From positions 35,699,549 to 35,763,548 of the forward strand of contig NC_088804.1 of NCBI RefSeq assembly GCF_011386835.1: 64,000 nucleotides of DNA. The letters are read 5' to 3'. The position numbers and the translations under genes are program-made. Source of the DNA: Chrysemys picta bellii. Lineage: Eukaryota; Chordata; Testudines; Emydidae. This document shows, in pieces, positions 46,453 through 58,827 of this stretch; the first letter of the stretch is position 1; each line of letters starts with the position of its first letter. The notes below the pieces were generated by a model. It was not told the DNA's origin and ran no database searches. It saw only the letters and a program-made list of their open reading frames with translations.

Positions 46453-49218
46453 TTAAATCATCCCAGCCAGGGCTCTGTCAAGCCGGGCCTTAAAAACCTC
46501 CAAGGAAGGAGACTCCACCACCTCCCTAGGTAATGCATTCCAGTGCTTCACCACCCTTCTAGTGAAATAGTGTTTCCTAATATCCAACCTGGACCTCCCC
46601 CACTGCAACTTGAGACCATTGCTCCTTGTTCTGTCATCTGCCACCACTGAGAACAGCCGAACTCCATCCTCTTTGGAACCCCACTTCAGGTAGTTGAAGG
46701 CTGCTATCAAATCCCCCCTCATTCTTCTTTTCTGCAGACTAAACAATCCCAGTTCCCTCAGCCTCTCCTCATAAGTCATGTGCTCCAGACCCCTAATCAT
46801 TTTTGTTGCCCTCCGCTGGACTCTTTCCAATTTTTCCACATCCTTCTTGTAGTGTGGGGCCCAAAACTGGACACAGTATTCCAGATGAGGCCTCACCAAT
46901 GTCAAATAAAGGGGAACGATCACATTCCTCGATCTGCTGGCAATGCCCCTATTTATACAGCCCAAAATGCCGTTAGCCTTCTTGGCAACAAGAGCACACT
47001 GTTGACTCATATCCAGCTTCTCGTCCATTGTGACCCCTAGGTCCTTTTCTGCAGAACTGCTACCTAGCCATTCGGTCCCTAGTCTGTAGCAGTGCATGGG
47101 ATTCTTCCGTCCTAACTGCAGGACTCTGCACTTGTCCTTGTTAAACCTCATCAGGTTTTTTTTGGCCCAATCCTCTAATTTGTCTAGGTCCCTCTGTATC
47201 CGATCCCTACCCTCTAGTGTATCTACCACGCCTCCTAGTTTAGTGTCATCTGCAAACTTGCTGAGAGTGCAGTCCACACCATCCTCCAGATCATTAATAA
47301 AGATATTAAACAAAACCGGCCCCAGGACCGACCCTTGGGGCACTCCGCTTGAAACCGGCTGCCAACTAGACATGGAGCCATTGATCACTACCCGTTGAGC
47401 CCGACGATCTAGCCAGCTTTCTATCCATCTTACAGTCCATTCATCCAGCCCATACGTCTTTAATTTGGCGGCAAGAATACTGTGGGAGACCGTATCAAAA
47501 GCTTTGCTAAAGTCAAGGAATAACACATCCACTGCTTTCCCCTCGTCCACAGAGCCAGTTATCTCATCATAGAAGGCAATTAGGTTAGTCAGGCACGACT
47601 TCCCCTTGGTGAATCCATGCTGACTGTTCCTGATCTCTTTCCTCTCCTCTAAGTGTTTCATAATTGATTCCTTGAGGACCTGCTCCATGATTTTTCCAGG
47701 GACTGAGGTGAGGCTGACTGGCCTGTAGTTCCCCGGATCCTCCTTCTACCCTTTTTTAAAGCTGGGCACTACATTAGCCTTTTTCCAGTCATCTGGGACC
47801 TCCCCCGATCACCATGAGTTTTCAAAAATAATGGCTAATGGCTCTGCAATCTCATCTGCCAACTCCTTTAGCACCCTCGGATGCAGCGCATCCGGCCCCA
47901 TGGACTTGTGCACGTCCAGTTTTTCTAAATAGTCCCGAACCACTTCTTTCTCCACAGAGGGCTGGTCACCTTCTCCCCATATTGTGCTGCCCAGTGCAGC
48001 AGTCTGGGAGCTGACCTTGTTTGTGATAGAAGCAAAAAAAGCATTGAGTACATTAGCTTTTTCCACATCCTCGGTCACTAGATTACCTCCCTCATTTAGT
48101 AAGGGGCCCACACTTTCCTTGACTTTCTTCTTGTTGCTAACATACCTGAAGAAACCCTTCTTGTTACTCTTAACATCTCTTGCTAGCTGCAACTCCAAGT
48201 GTGATTTGGCCTTCCTGATTTCACTCCTGTATGCCTGAGCAATATTTTTATACTCCTCCCTGGTCATTTGTCCAATCTTCCACTTCTTGTAAGCTTCTTT
48301 TTTGCGTTTAAGATCAGCAAGGATTTCACTGTTTAGCCAAGCTGGTCGCCTGCCATATTTACTATTCTTTCTACACATTGGGATGGTTTGTTCCTGCAAC
48401 CACAATAAGGATTCTTTAAAATACTGCCACTTCTCCTGGACCCCTTTGCCCTTCATGTTGTTCTCCCAGGGGATCCTGCCCATCTGTTCCCTGAGGGAGT
48501 CAAAGTCTGCTTTTCTGAAGTCCAGGGTCCGTATTCTGCTGCTCTCCTTTCTTCCTTGTGTCAGGATCCTGAACTCGACCATCTCATGGTCACTGCCTCC
48601 CAGGTTCCCATCCACTTTTGCTTCCCCTACTAATTCTTCCCTGTTTGTGAGCAGCAGGTCAAGAAAAGCTCTGCCCCTAGTTGGTTCCTCCAGCAGTTGC
48701 ACCAGGAAATTGTCCCCTAGACTTTCCAAAAACTTCCTGGATTGTCTGTGCACTGCTGTATTGCTCTCCCAGCAGATATCAGGGTGATTAAAGTCTCCCA
48801 TGAGAACCAGGACCTGCGATCTAGCAACTTCTGTTAGTTGCCAGAAGAAAGCACTGTCCACCTCATCCCCCTGGTCTGGTGGTCTATAGCAGACTCCAAC
48901 CGCGACATCACCCTTGTTGCTCACACTTCTCAACTTTATCCAGAGACTCTCAGGTTTTTCTGCAGTTTCATACCGGAGCTCTGAGCAGTCATACTCCTCT
49001 CTTACATACAACACAACTCCCCCACCTTTTCTGCCCTGCCTGTCCTTCCTGAACAGTTTATATCCATCCATGACAGTACTCCAGTCATGTGAGTTATCCC
49101 ACCAAGTCTCTGTTATTCCAATCGCATCATAGTTTCCTGACTGTGCCAGGACTTCCAGTTCTCCCTGCTTGTTTCCCAGGCTTCTTGCATTTGTGTATAG
49201 GCACTTAAGATAACTCAT
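46453..49218 (-). pseudogene. CR1-D ORF2: endonuclease/reverse transcriptase with two stops
   Basis: Endonuclease motifs TNARSLGNKQGELE, AIGITETWWDNSHDW, LMGDFNHPDICWE and GGSDHEMVEF; reverse transcriptase motifs [39 protein letters not shown] and FADD (47256-47245), the last two in canonical form. The C-terminus ends LDRALAGMI. There are two in-frame stops only 21 codons apart: TGA at 47811-47809 (just after ...FENSW) and TAG at 47748-47746. No frameshift was found between 49218 and 46453. Hence the copy is recently inactivated. The TGA could be a CpG-decayed CGA. Confidence 0.92.
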
Positions 49219-49343
49219 CGATCATCCCTCTTTCTCAGTATGAGACAGGAGTCCTCCCCTCTTGCGCTCTCCTGCTTGTGCTTCCTCCCAGGATCACATT
49301 TCCCCACTTACCTCAGGGCTTTGGTCTCCTTACCCCGGTGAAC

Positions 49344-49898
49344 CTAGTTTAAAGCCCTCCTCACTAGGTTAGCCAGCCTGCTGGCGAAGATGCTCTTCCC
49401 TCTCTTCGTTAGGTGGAGCCCGTCTCTGCCTAGCACTCCTCCTTCTTGGAACACCATCCCATGGTCAAAGAATCCAAAGCCTTCTCTCCGACACCACCTG
49501 CGTAGCCATTCGTTGACTTCCACGATTCGACGGTCTCTACCCAGGCCTTTTCCTTGCACAGGGAGGATGGACGAGAACACCACTTGCGCCTCAAACTCCT
49601 TTATCCTTCTTCCCAGAGCCACGTAGTCTGCAGTGATCCGCTCAAGGTCATTCTTGGCAGTATCATTGGTGCCCACGTGGAGAAGCAGGAAAGGGTAGTG
49701 ATCCGAGGGTTTGATGAGTCTCAGCAGTCTCTCCGTCACATCGTGTATCCTAGCTCCTGGCAAGCAGCAGACCTCTCGGTTTTCCTGGTCGGGGCGGCAG
49801 ATAGATGACTCAGTCCCCCTGAGGAGGGAGTCCCCGACCACCACCACCCTCCTCCTCTTCTTGGAAGTGGGTCCCTTTGTCCTATTCCAGTGGCACAA
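49344..49898 (-). pseudogene. CR1-D ORF1, truncated to the esterase domain
   Basis: 184 residues remain: VVVVGDSLLRGTE with intact GDSL, HVGTNDTA, and DGLHLTKRG, so the SGNH catalytic set is complete. The zinc-binding and coiled-coil N-terminus seen in copy C is gone because of 5' truncation. The end LASLVRRALN-like matches copy C (here LANLVRRALN). The ORF2 start follows about 125 nt later. Confidence 0.88.
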
Positions 49899-49950
49899 AG
49901 GAAGCTCGGCGAGACCAAAGCCCGCTAAGCGGAATAGAAGCCAGACTTGA

Positions 49951-50703
49951 CATTGCTACAGTAGATAGATTTTCTTTCTAAATCTTGGCCTACTTAAAAC
50001 AAGTATTCTTCATTTAAGTTTGAGGTCTGTTCAGCCATACTTATTTGACTGCCTTTATTTTATTTTTTTAAAACTAGCTGAAGTGTTAAACTGAGTTTTT
50101 CCCACACTAATAGCTACATTTACATTCTGCAAGCTGGGGAATGCACAGCCATTTTCCGGCAAAGTTATGCATCTCACAGTTTAATAATTTAACTGCTCAA
50201 ACTTTCATAAAATCTTACCATTAACTGCCTTAAATTGTAGTTTTTGACATTGAACAATGTTTTGTTAAGCAACTGTGTGTGACTGGAAATTATCTCATTT
50301 AGGCGAAAGCTTCCTGTATTTATTGTTAAATGGAATAGAAAGCCTGCAACTATTTTTGTTTCTTTGGAAAAATAATGTAGTTAATTGTAAAACAATAACA
50401 ATTAAGTTTTACATATTGATAATGCATAAGTTTACAGGCTGATGCTAATGGGCAGTTTGACAAATATGTATATGTACTTACTTATTTTTAATGGATAGTT
50501 TTTTCTTCTTGCTTTCGGACAAACACTTTAGGTAAAACCTAGCCTTTTATTATAGGAACTGTTATGTATTTACTCTCCAGATCCCTCCTCTGAAAGTTTC
50601 TCAGCCCCCCCATATTCAGGCCTCAGGAGCAGAATTTGTGTTCTTCTCCATAAATGTTCTTCATATCATGTGTTCTCTCTTGAATGCTTGCTGATATTTT
50701 AGA
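49951..50703. other. Intronic DNA, nothing recognised
   Basis: AT-rich intron between copy D and the next repeat. Confidence 0.5.
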
Positions 50704-51020
50704 GACACAATCTGGGTGAGATAATGTATTTTATTGGACCAATTTCTGTTGGTTAAAGAGACAAGCTATTGAGCTACATAGAACTCTTCTTCAGGTCTGG
50801 GAAAGGATGTCACAGCTAAATGTGAGGTGGAACAGATGAGCATAAGTAGTTGATATATATTGTAAGAGTTGTCATCATTCAAGATGAAGTGGCCAGATAA
50901 CACTTCTGTAGTCATTGGACAAACAAAGGGGATTACTGGGTTACAGATTGTTGTAATAAACTGTAAATCCAGTGTCTTTATTAAGTCCATGATTTTTGGT
51001 GTCTAGTATTTTAATTAATA
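50704..51020 (+). repeat. Unclassified amniote repeat, longer copy
   Basis: Motifs GGTGAGATAATGTATTTTAT, TTGGACCAATTTCTGTTGG, GAACTCTTCTTCAGGTCTGG, AGATGAAGTGGCCAGATAAC, TTGTAATAAACTGTAAATCC and CCATGATTTTTGGTGTCTAG appear in the order of a widespread reptile/bird repeat. Its first part recurs at 55.5 kb. The class is unknown to me. Confidence 0.68.
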
Positions 51021-51049
51021 GCAGATGGTAGGAAGTTATTGGGTTAGGT

Positions 51050-51380
51050 CAGGGGTCAGCAATGTTCGGCACGCGGCTCGCCAGGGTAAGCACCCTAGCA
51101 GGCCGGGCCAGTTTACCTGCTGACGCGGCAGGTTCGGCCGATCGCAGCCCCCACTGGCCACGGTTCGCCGTCCTGGGCCAATGGGGGTGGCGGGAAGCCG
51201 TGGCCAGCACATCCCTCGGCCCGCGCCGCTTCCTGCCACCCCCATTGGACCGGAACGGCAAACTGCGGCGAGTGGGGGCCGCGATCGGCCGAACCTGCTG
51301 CGTCAGCAGGTAAATAAACTGGCCCGGCCCGCTAGGGTGCTTACCCTGGCGAGCCGCGTGCCAAACGTTGCCGACGCGTG
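51050..51380. mobile_element. Palindromic hAT MITE (CAGGGGTCGGCAA family), complete copy
   Basis: 331 bp bounded by a perfect 8-bp target duplication GGTTAGGT at 51042-51049 and 51381-51388. The left end CAGGGGTCAGCAATGTTC and right end GAACGTTGCCGACCCCTG-type (here AACGTTGCCGACGCGTG) are inverted repeats, and nearly the whole element is a CpG-rich palindrome centred near 51215. The shorter relative at 18247 lacks the right terminus. Open frames on both strands are artefacts of the palindrome. Confidence 0.94.
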
Positions 51381-51388
51381 GGTTAGGT

Positions 51389-51694
51389 TCTCTGCTTCAC
51401 CAGAAATAAACTTTGTGAAGCAGAGGAGGTGGGCTTCAGTGACTTGGTTTTGAGCCCCTGTGAGGGACTATGGGCCTGAAACCTGTACCAATAGGTCCCC
51501 AGGTAATCTGCATATGGTGGCCACCCCCAGCAGCTCGACTGACCCTGTGGAGAAGAGGGCTTAGTGAAGCTCTAGATCACAGAAGGGCTCCTCCCATGAA
51601 GTTCCTGACTTGGGGGATGTCCAGCCCCACTGATTAGCTGGGAAACAATACTTAAATCAGAAAGAGAGACAGAAAGTTGTCTGAACAACTAAGT
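51389..51694. other. Short spacer, nothing recognised
   Basis: About 300 bp of ordinary intron between the MITE and CR1 copy E. Confidence 0.45.
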
Positions 51695-54113
51695 GAATCA
51701 TAGAACATTGAGAGGTCATCTAGTCCCCTGCACTCATGGCAGGACTAAGTATTATCTTGACCATCCCTGACTGGTGGTTGTCTAACGTGCTCTTAAAAAT
51801 CTCTAATGATGGAGATTCCACAACCTCCCTAGGCAATTTATTCCAGTGCTTAACCACCCTGACAGGAAGTTTTTCCTAATGTTCAACCTAAATCTCCCTT
51901 GCTGCAATTTAAGCCCCTTGCTTCTTGTCCTATCCTCAGAGGTTAAGAACAATTCTTCTCCTTCCTTCTTGTAACAACCTTTTATATACTTGAAAACTAT
52001 TATCATGTCCCCTCTGTCTTCTCTTTTCTAGACTAAACAAATCCATTTTTTTCAATCTCCCCTCATAGGTCATATTTTCTAGACCTCTAAATATTTTTGT
52101 TGCTCTTCTCTGGACTTCCTCCAATTTGTCCACTCTTTCCTGAAATGTGGCGCCCAGAACTGGACACAATACTCCAGGTGAGGCCTAAACAGAGGGGAGT
52201 AGAGCAGAAGAATTACTTCTCATGTCTTGCTTAATACATCCCAGAATGATGTTCACTTTTTTTGCAACAGTGTTACACTGTTGACTCGTGTTTAGCTTGT
52301 GACGCACTATGATTCCCAGATCCCTTTCGGCAGTACTCCTTCCTAGGCAGTCATTTCCTATTTTGTATGTGTGCAACTGATTGTTCCTTCCTAAGTGGAG
52401 TACTTTGCATTTGTCCTTATTGAATTTAATCCTGTTTACTTTAGACCATTTCTCCAGTTTGTCCAGATCATTTTGAATTTGAATCCTATCCTCCAAAGCA
52501 CTTGCAACCCCTCCCAGCTTGGTATCATCCACAAACTTTATAAATATACTCTCTATGCCATTATCTAAATCATTGATGAAGATATTGAACAGAGCTGGAC
52601 CCAGAATGGATCCCTGTTGCTGTGGGACCCCACTCGTTATGCTCTTCCAGCCTGACTGTGAACCACTGATAACTACTCTCTGGGAATGGTTTTCCAACCA
52701 GTTTTGCACCCACCTTATAGTGCTCCATCTAGGTTGTGTTTCCCTAGCTTGTTTATGATAGAGTCATGTGAGACAGTATCAAAAGCTTTATAAAGTCAAG
52801 ATATACCACATCTTTCCCCTATCCACAAGGCTTGTTACCCTGTCAAAGAAAGCTATCAGGTTCGTTTGACACAGTTTGTTCTTGACAAATCAGTGCTGAT
52901 TGTTATTTATCACCTTAGTTTCTTCTAGATGTTTGCATATTGATTGCTTAATTTTTTGCTCCATATTTGTTTCTGTCAGGGTACGGAAGTTAAGCTGACT
53001 AGTGTGTAATTCCCTGGGTCATCCTTATTTCCCTTTTTATAGATTGACACTATATTTGCCCTTTTCCAGTCTTCTGGAATCTCTCCCATCTTTCATGACT
53101 TTTCAAAGATAATGGCTAATGGCTCAGATATCTCCTCAGTCAGCTTCTTGAGTATTCTAGGATGCATTTAATCAGGCCCTGGTGACTTGAAGACATCTAC
53201 GTCAGTGGTTCTCATACTTTTTTTTTCCCACAGACCACTTGAAAATTGCTGAGGATCTCGGTGGACCACTTAATGATCTTTCCAAATGTTGTTGGTACTG
53301 TTAGCTAACTATTGTAAAGCGCTTTGGATAAAAGCGTAATATTAAAAAAACGTAATAATAAACATTTTTTGTTCTAAAAATAAAAGCACACAACTCATAT
53401 TTTAATATCAGTTCAGTAGTCTTACCTTTCTAATGGGATGGATGTGCCCTCTCTCCCCTGCTGCGGCAGCCTCTGAGCTGGGGCTGGGAAGGAAGGGGGT
53501 CTGTCCCTCTCTTCCCCCACCACAGCAGCCCCCGATCTGGGGCTGGGAAGTAGGGCTGTCTCTCCCCGTCAGCCGCAGCCCTGGAGCTGGGGAAAGTCAC
53601 CTCTTTCTCTGGCCGCCTCAGCCCTGCACGTCTCAGATTCCCCCCACCCCTTCTTCTCACTCCATTGCCCCCTCCCATCTACCCTTATTCAACCACCTCA
53701 CCTTACATGTGCATCTTCTCCCACGCCTGCGCAGCTCCACTAATTAAGTGGGTGGCCCTTCATTCTTGGCTGTGGCAGCCCAGGCATGCACCTTAGAGGG
53801 AACTATCCGCAGACCACATGAATGGATTTGGCAGACCACTTGTGATCTGCGGACCACAATTTGAGAACCACTGGTCTAAGTAATTTTTAACTTGTTCTTT
53901 CCCTATTTTAGCCTCTGATCCTACCTCATTTCACTGGCATTCACTATGGTAGATGTCCAATCACCACCAACCTTCTTGGTGAAAACCGAAACAAAGATGT
54001 CATAAAACACCTCTGCCATTTCCACATTTTCTGTTTATTGTTTTTCCCCCCCTCATTCTTGCATTATTTGTTTATATTCATCCTTTGTAATTTGACCTCG
54101 TTTCCACTTTTTG
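51695..54113 (-). mobile_element. Older CR1 LINE (copy E), split by a hAT element
   Basis: Minus-strand CR1 of the copy C subfamily, from its 3' end (GAATCATAGAACATTG at 51695) through ORF2 to about the ORF2 middle at 54113. The part 53203-53873 is a later insertion. Frames are broken repeatedly (short pieces at 51803-52006, 51936-52169 and 52185-52709). The catalytic motif reads FVDD. A further deletion of roughly 150 nt lies near 54050. It is more decayed than copy C and inactive. Confidence 0.9.
53203..53873. mobile_element. hAT element nested in CR1-E
   Basis: 671 bp with inverted ends CAGTGGTTCTCATA and TTTGAGAACCACTG. The 8-bp flanks ATCTACGT (53195-53202) and GTCTAAGT (53874-53881) agree at 6 of 8. 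The left part has CAGACCACTTGAAAATTGC and the right part the related CAGACCACTTGTGATCTGC. The middle (53435-53760) is GC-rich and has an open frame without domain features. No transposase. Because it splits CR1-E it is younger than that CR1. Confidence 0.88.
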
Positions 54114-54152
54114 TAGGGGGGGAGCAAACAGCTGTACATATCTTTCTATTAG

Positions 54153-54476
54153 TGTTATAGAGGGAGAACAATTTGAGTTTACCCTGTAAGCTTATACAGG
54201 GTAAAATGGATTTATTTGGGGTCTGGACCCCATTGGGAGTTGGGCATCTGAGTTTTAAAGACGGGAACACTTCTTAAGCTGCTTTCAATTAAGCCTACAG
54301 CTGTTAGGGGATGTGGTTCAGACCTGGGTCTGGGTTTGCAGCAGGCTAACAGGTCTGGCTCAAACCAGGCAGGGCACTGAAGTCCCAAGCTGCCAGGGCA
54401 GGAAAGCAGGGGCAGAAGTAGTCTTGGCACGTCAGTTGGCAGCCCCAAAGGGGTTTCTGTGATTCAACCTGTCACA
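54153..54476 (+). repeat. LTR-like repeat fragment
   Basis: Begins TGTTATAGAGGG and ends CAACCTGTCACA, so TG...CA. Inside are TTACCCTGTAAGCTTATACA, GGACCCCATTGGGAGTTGGG and CCAAGCTGCCAGGGCAGG, which I associate with a common turtle repeat of LTR type. The 5-bp flanks do not match (ATTAG versus CCATC), so boundaries may be wrong or one flank lost. Confidence 0.42.
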
Positions 54477-55526
54477 CCATCTACCCACTGCAGTGCTATG
54501 CATTGCAGCCACTTCTTGGTTCCTGTTGTTTCTTGCCCTCCTGCTCAGAAACACACTTCACCATTCCTCAGCAAAAGGGGTTATTAAGAGGGTGGTGTAT
54601 GAGCCAGCTATGAGAGCTGTACACACAGTGGAGAGATCCCTAAACCAGGAGAACCCTCAGGTAAGGTAATGCAGCCAGTCTCCACTCCATCACTTGCGTA
54701 ACATAAAAGTTGTGGAGTGTGGCAGAAAGTTTACGCCTTTGTGTTCTCCCATGGAAATCATACCCAGATTTAGTAATTGTCTAAACTATATCATATTCTT
54801 ACTGGTATGCCTGGGTTTTTTTCCTTTGTGTAGTTAAAAATAAAACTGAGGGATCACAAAGAATTATATATGATGATGATGATGTCAATTGCAGAGAAAC
54901 TCAATTTTTAATTAATTGTCCCGTGCCCATAATTTAGTTATGTTTTTCTAATGTTAATAGGCTTCAAAAATGTTTGATCATATGCTCCAACGCCTTGTTG
55001 TATATCAGAAATACCTAGATACAATGGGTTATGCTGAGAATGGATTTGAATCTGAATTTACTGGCTTATGTGAATTGAAAACAGATCCTTTGTTATTGGA
55101 TCATGATTTTATTTTAGTTTTTGTCTGTGGGCTTACATGTGATTAAATATTGTCATTGTTCAAAGGAGTATTTGTTATAAAAGAAGATTTAAATATACAT
55201 TGATGGACTAGGCTTCATAGCAGTTCAAAAATCTGATTGATAGACAAGACAAAAACAAGGATAAATGATAAAACAGACCATTCTTGAAGCAGATGAAAGA
55301 GGTGAATCATGTTTCTTTATAATGATGAATGTGGTGTCAGTAACAAACGTGCTGTTACTTAGACAGTTATTTTTCTAAACAAAAAATAGTTTAAGAATAT
55401 GTATTATAGCGAAGGGCTCAGCCCAGAACATGGTATCAGAATCTCTTTGAACTTTGAGATCTTGTATTCAAATCCAAAATTTGTCCAGGCCCATCTCTAA
55501 TGTGATAGCTGCCAAAGAAGAGAATA
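54477..55526. other. Intronic DNA, nothing recognised
   Basis: Ordinary AT-rich intron with a short (GAT)n near 54871-54882. Confidence 0.5.
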
Positions 55527-55690
55527 GAGAGACAAGGTGGGTGAGGTGCTATCTTTTTATTGGATCAACTTCTTTTGGAGAAAGAGCCAAGCTCTTGAGC
55601 TACACAAAGCTCTTCTTCATTTTCCAGTAAAAGATGTTTCCTTACCCACCTTGTCGCTTTCACAGCCTAACACCGACTTGGCTAGAACAC
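55527..55690 (+). repeat. Unclassified amniote repeat, short copy
   Basis: GACAAGGTGGGTGAGGTGC, TTTTTATTGGATCAACTTCT, GAGCTACACAAAGCTCTTCT and ACCCACCTTGTCGCTTTCAC; the first half parallels 50704-50800, and its last part is an inverted piece (AAGGTGGGT against ACCCACCTT). Confidence 0.6.
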
Positions 55691-56617
55691 CAGTGCATAG
55701 TTCCCTTTGATAAACTTTGGTTTTTTAATAAATTAGGATTTGTCAGATTTTTACATTTTTGTGATAGTTATTCAAAAGAATGGACAATAGATCATGGGAA
55801 TTGTAGCTTGCTTTTATTATAAATTGGTTCACATATTACAATTAGGATGAGACAAAAGGATGTTCAGTTGTTAACACTAGGTGTCCTTTTTTTAAAAAGG
55901 AGCTTAAGAAAAAGAAATGTAATGTTGCATGTGTATGACCTCAGACCCTCATGACATAGGCTAAATTCAGACTTGAAGTAACTGGGTACAATTTCATGGG
56001 CATTTTGACTGCCTTAGCATAGGGCCAAATGTGTACCATTCAGGTACATCAATCGATGCACCATGCTGCTTTTGAAATCCTGAGCATTTTGCTGGGGTTT
56101 GAGATGGTGATTCTACAAAAAAGAAGAAACCTTTATACATACCCAGAATTAGAAGGATGAAGAACTAGAGGAGACATGGACAAAATCTGTTGTTCTTAGG
56201 AGACGGGGAGAAGAGAGTCTGAGCAATCTGCAGGATCCAAACTTTTTCAAATGGTTAAAAGTGCAATCAGGCTATTCCATTTCCAAGAGAATGCATTAAT
56301 AGCAGAATGTCTTATTGGATTTTGGACCACTCAAGATCATTCCATGTTTTTTAAATAATAGGCTTTTTAATCTGTTAAAATGAACAAGGTATTGAGTCTT
56401 GAAAACATTAATGGCTCTAGGAATATAGGCTTGTTAATCAAAGATATGATGTAAACATTCAAGCAGTGGAGATTAAAATAAAAGTTGATATTCCATCTAA
56501 ATCATATTTGGATTGGGATTTCAGTTTAGGCAAGGCATATATACTCTGATCTACTTTATATTATATATCCTGAAGCAGAGTTCCTTAAATTTCTTTCATA
56601 AATCAAATGGAGGTGAT
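55691..56617. other. Intronic DNA, nothing recognised
   Basis: AT-rich intron without recognised features. Confidence 0.5.
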
Positions 56618-56814
56618 CAAGGCCGGCTCCAGCATTTCTGCCGCCCCAAGCCAAAAAAAAAAAAGCTGCGATCAGCGGCGGCAGTTCAGCGGCAGGTCCT
56701 TCGCTCCTAGAGGGAGTGAGGGACCTGCCGCACCCAAATTGCCGCAGGTGCTGCCCCTCTCCTTTGGCTGCCCCAAGCACCTGCTTGTTAAGCTGGTGCC
56801 TGGAGCCGGCCCTG
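56618..56814. mobile_element. hAT MITE (CAGGGTCGGCTCC family), copy 2
   Basis: 197 bp with inverted ends CAAGGCCGGCTCCAGC and GGAGCCGGCCCTG, and flanks GAGGTGAT (56610-56617) and GAGGCAAT (56815-56822) agreeing at 6 of 8. GC-rich interior with GGCGGC and CCTGCCGC steps, as in copy 1 at 17050. Confidence 0.9.
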
Positions 56815-56822
56815 GAGGCAAT

Positions 56823-57215
56823 GTATTAAAACAAGAGGCAAAAATATAGACTTTATATATCCTGTCAGGTGTTGGCTTCCTCACCACTCTGAGGAATTAT
56901 CAACCAGATCAAATTGGACTTTAGCCCTTTTTAATGGGCTCCATTTATGGTCCAAATGACCACACACTCTCAAGAGGCAAACAAAACTTCCAGCCATGAT
57001 TCCCAGGGCTTTCTATCTGGAGTTTTATTTCCTCAAGGATTACTGCCAGAGACTGTCTCTTCCTGCAGCTTCTCCCTGTGGTCCCTTCCCCTCAGTTGCA
57101 CCTCTTGCTGGCTTTTATTATCACTTCCTTCCCAGCTGGGTCTGAGAATTGACCAGGGCTGTCTGACCCCAGGCCTTTGCCCCTTAAAGGGGCAGGCCAT
57201 CCTGTGCACACCACT
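56823..57215. repeat. GC-richer repeat fragment
   Basis: The block from about 56985 to 57215, ending TTTGCCCCTTAAAGGGGCAG, is C/T-rich and ends in a palindrome (CCCCTTAAAGGGG). It resembles common turtle repeat DNA, but I could not fix its ends or class. The 100-codon frame across it has no domain. Confidence 0.35.
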
Positions 57216-58784
57216 TCAAAATATTTCCATTTTTAAAGATAACTTCTAAGTGTGTTCTTTAAAGTTAGTGGGTGGTTCCTGTATACTTGAGTGATGTGAG
57301 TCATGGAGTATTACATTTGGTTACCATTAAAAATCAATCCATATCTTTCAACAGTTACCTCACCAAGGTATCTGAGAGAACTGCTGGTAGGTATTGTCAT
57401 TTTAATGGTGTCTATTATGTTAGGAAACACTAACTGGACAATAAGTATTTGGCTTTTTTTTAAATAACTCAAAGCCTCTTATGACCAGAAGTGTACACTT
57501 ACACATCTTTGTCTTGTATTTCTTCGTTCAACCATTTAATTCCTTTCCATAGGTGTGCAAGGAGTTCAGTATTTTAGCTGCATTTCAGTTGCTTTTCTAT
57601 TGTCCTAATATTTTAATAATTTTGTTTACAGTTACAATTAGCATAAGTAACCTACAGAAATGACTTATAGTAAGAACTCAGAGTGAACAGGATCAGGCCT
57701 CTCATCTTTGTAAGCCCTCACATTAATAGATATCATCTCCCTAACTTAACCCTGTGGTCAGAATAGCACAGTTGAAAGAGTGAGTAACATAAATATAGAC
57801 CCAAATGGTTGGTGTCTGTATAAGGAAATAGTAAACAAGGCATTCTTCAACTAGAGCAATCAGAAGTAAATCTACTTGTTGTGAGACGGAAGAGGAAGGT
57901 GGTGTTCTTCTTTAGAGAACGTTGTCCACCATCCATTATCTCCAGTGGGTGAGATCATGAAACTTTAGAGGCAAATGACTCCATATGCTCAGAGCTACTC
58001 ATTCAAACCCTGTTTCGGCCGAAAACAATTCCTATTGAAACATTGGTGTCACCAGTTCTGATTATCAGGAGTTGATCATATCCATCCATCCCAGCGTAGA
58101 TGAACATAAATAATATTTAGTTCTCTTATTATTTTCAACAGCGAAATTCTAAAAGTTCTGCTAGCTGCTACCAGAAGGTGAAACTAGTTATACAACATAA
58201 ACCCAAATATGAGGCAAGAATGTTCCTGGTGGATACAAGTAAAATGCGACCATTTTACTTTCCTGATATTTGCTTGTAAGAATTTTGTCTCACGATAGCT
58301 CAGTAAGAGCCATTTGCAAGGGGTGGAGAAGAGCCTTATCAATTCCAGAGGAAATGGCTTTCCAAACAAGTTCAAATCTGCTGCAAGTCTGTCAAACTCA
58401 GTGAATCATGACTTGAATTCTAGAGTCAAATCATCTATCATTCTAAAATAACACACTCTCAGAAGCTCATTAATAACCTATCAGACAACAATTCTGGAAG
58501 ACTTGGAAAGTAAACAGATTATTTTTGAGCCATTTTTGCATTTAATTTCCCGAATGATGCAATTTGCTTAAAATAAATCATGTTTCAGTTCTAAATGATA
58601 TTGGGAAATTTCTTGGCACTTGGCAGCTGCAAATCAAGTTGATTCAAATAAATCCATGTATCAGTCAAGAAAAGTTGTCACTCAACGAGCAAGAGTTGGA
58701 GTAATAAGAGGAAAAGGCTGTCCCAAATGCTTCCTCGTTGTAACCTTTCCTATTTCAATAGACACGTATGCCAGGGATATTGGT

Positions 58785-58788
<4 letters not shown>
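57216..58788. other. Intronic DNA, nothing recognised
   Basis: AT-rich intron; no gene or bounded repeat recognised. Confidence 0.5.

Positions 58789-58826
<38 letters not shown>
58789..58826. repeat. (TG)n microsatellite
   Basis: Uninterrupted TG dinucleotide run of about 38 bp. Confidence 0.97.

Positions 58827-58827
<1 letters not shown>

Larger units (their letters stand above)
46366..49950 (-). mobile_element. Long CR1 LINE (copy D)
   Basis: About 3.6 kb on the minus strand, 5'-truncated inside ORF1. It has the C-terminal esterase part of ORF1, all of ORF2 and the 3' UTR ending TGATATTCTATGATTCTATGA at 46366. It belongs to the same subfamily as copies A, B and F and as the tail of the SINE in copy C. 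The 5' truncation lies near 49950. Confidence 0.93.

Noticed and set aside
53433..53747. 104-codon open frame
   Set aside because: Inside the hAT element nested in CR1-E; Pro/Ser-rich with no transposase or other domain.
58789..58826. CRISPR-like or regulatory repeat
   Set aside because: Plain (TG)n microsatellite without spacers; no CRISPR array occurs in this vertebrate DNA.
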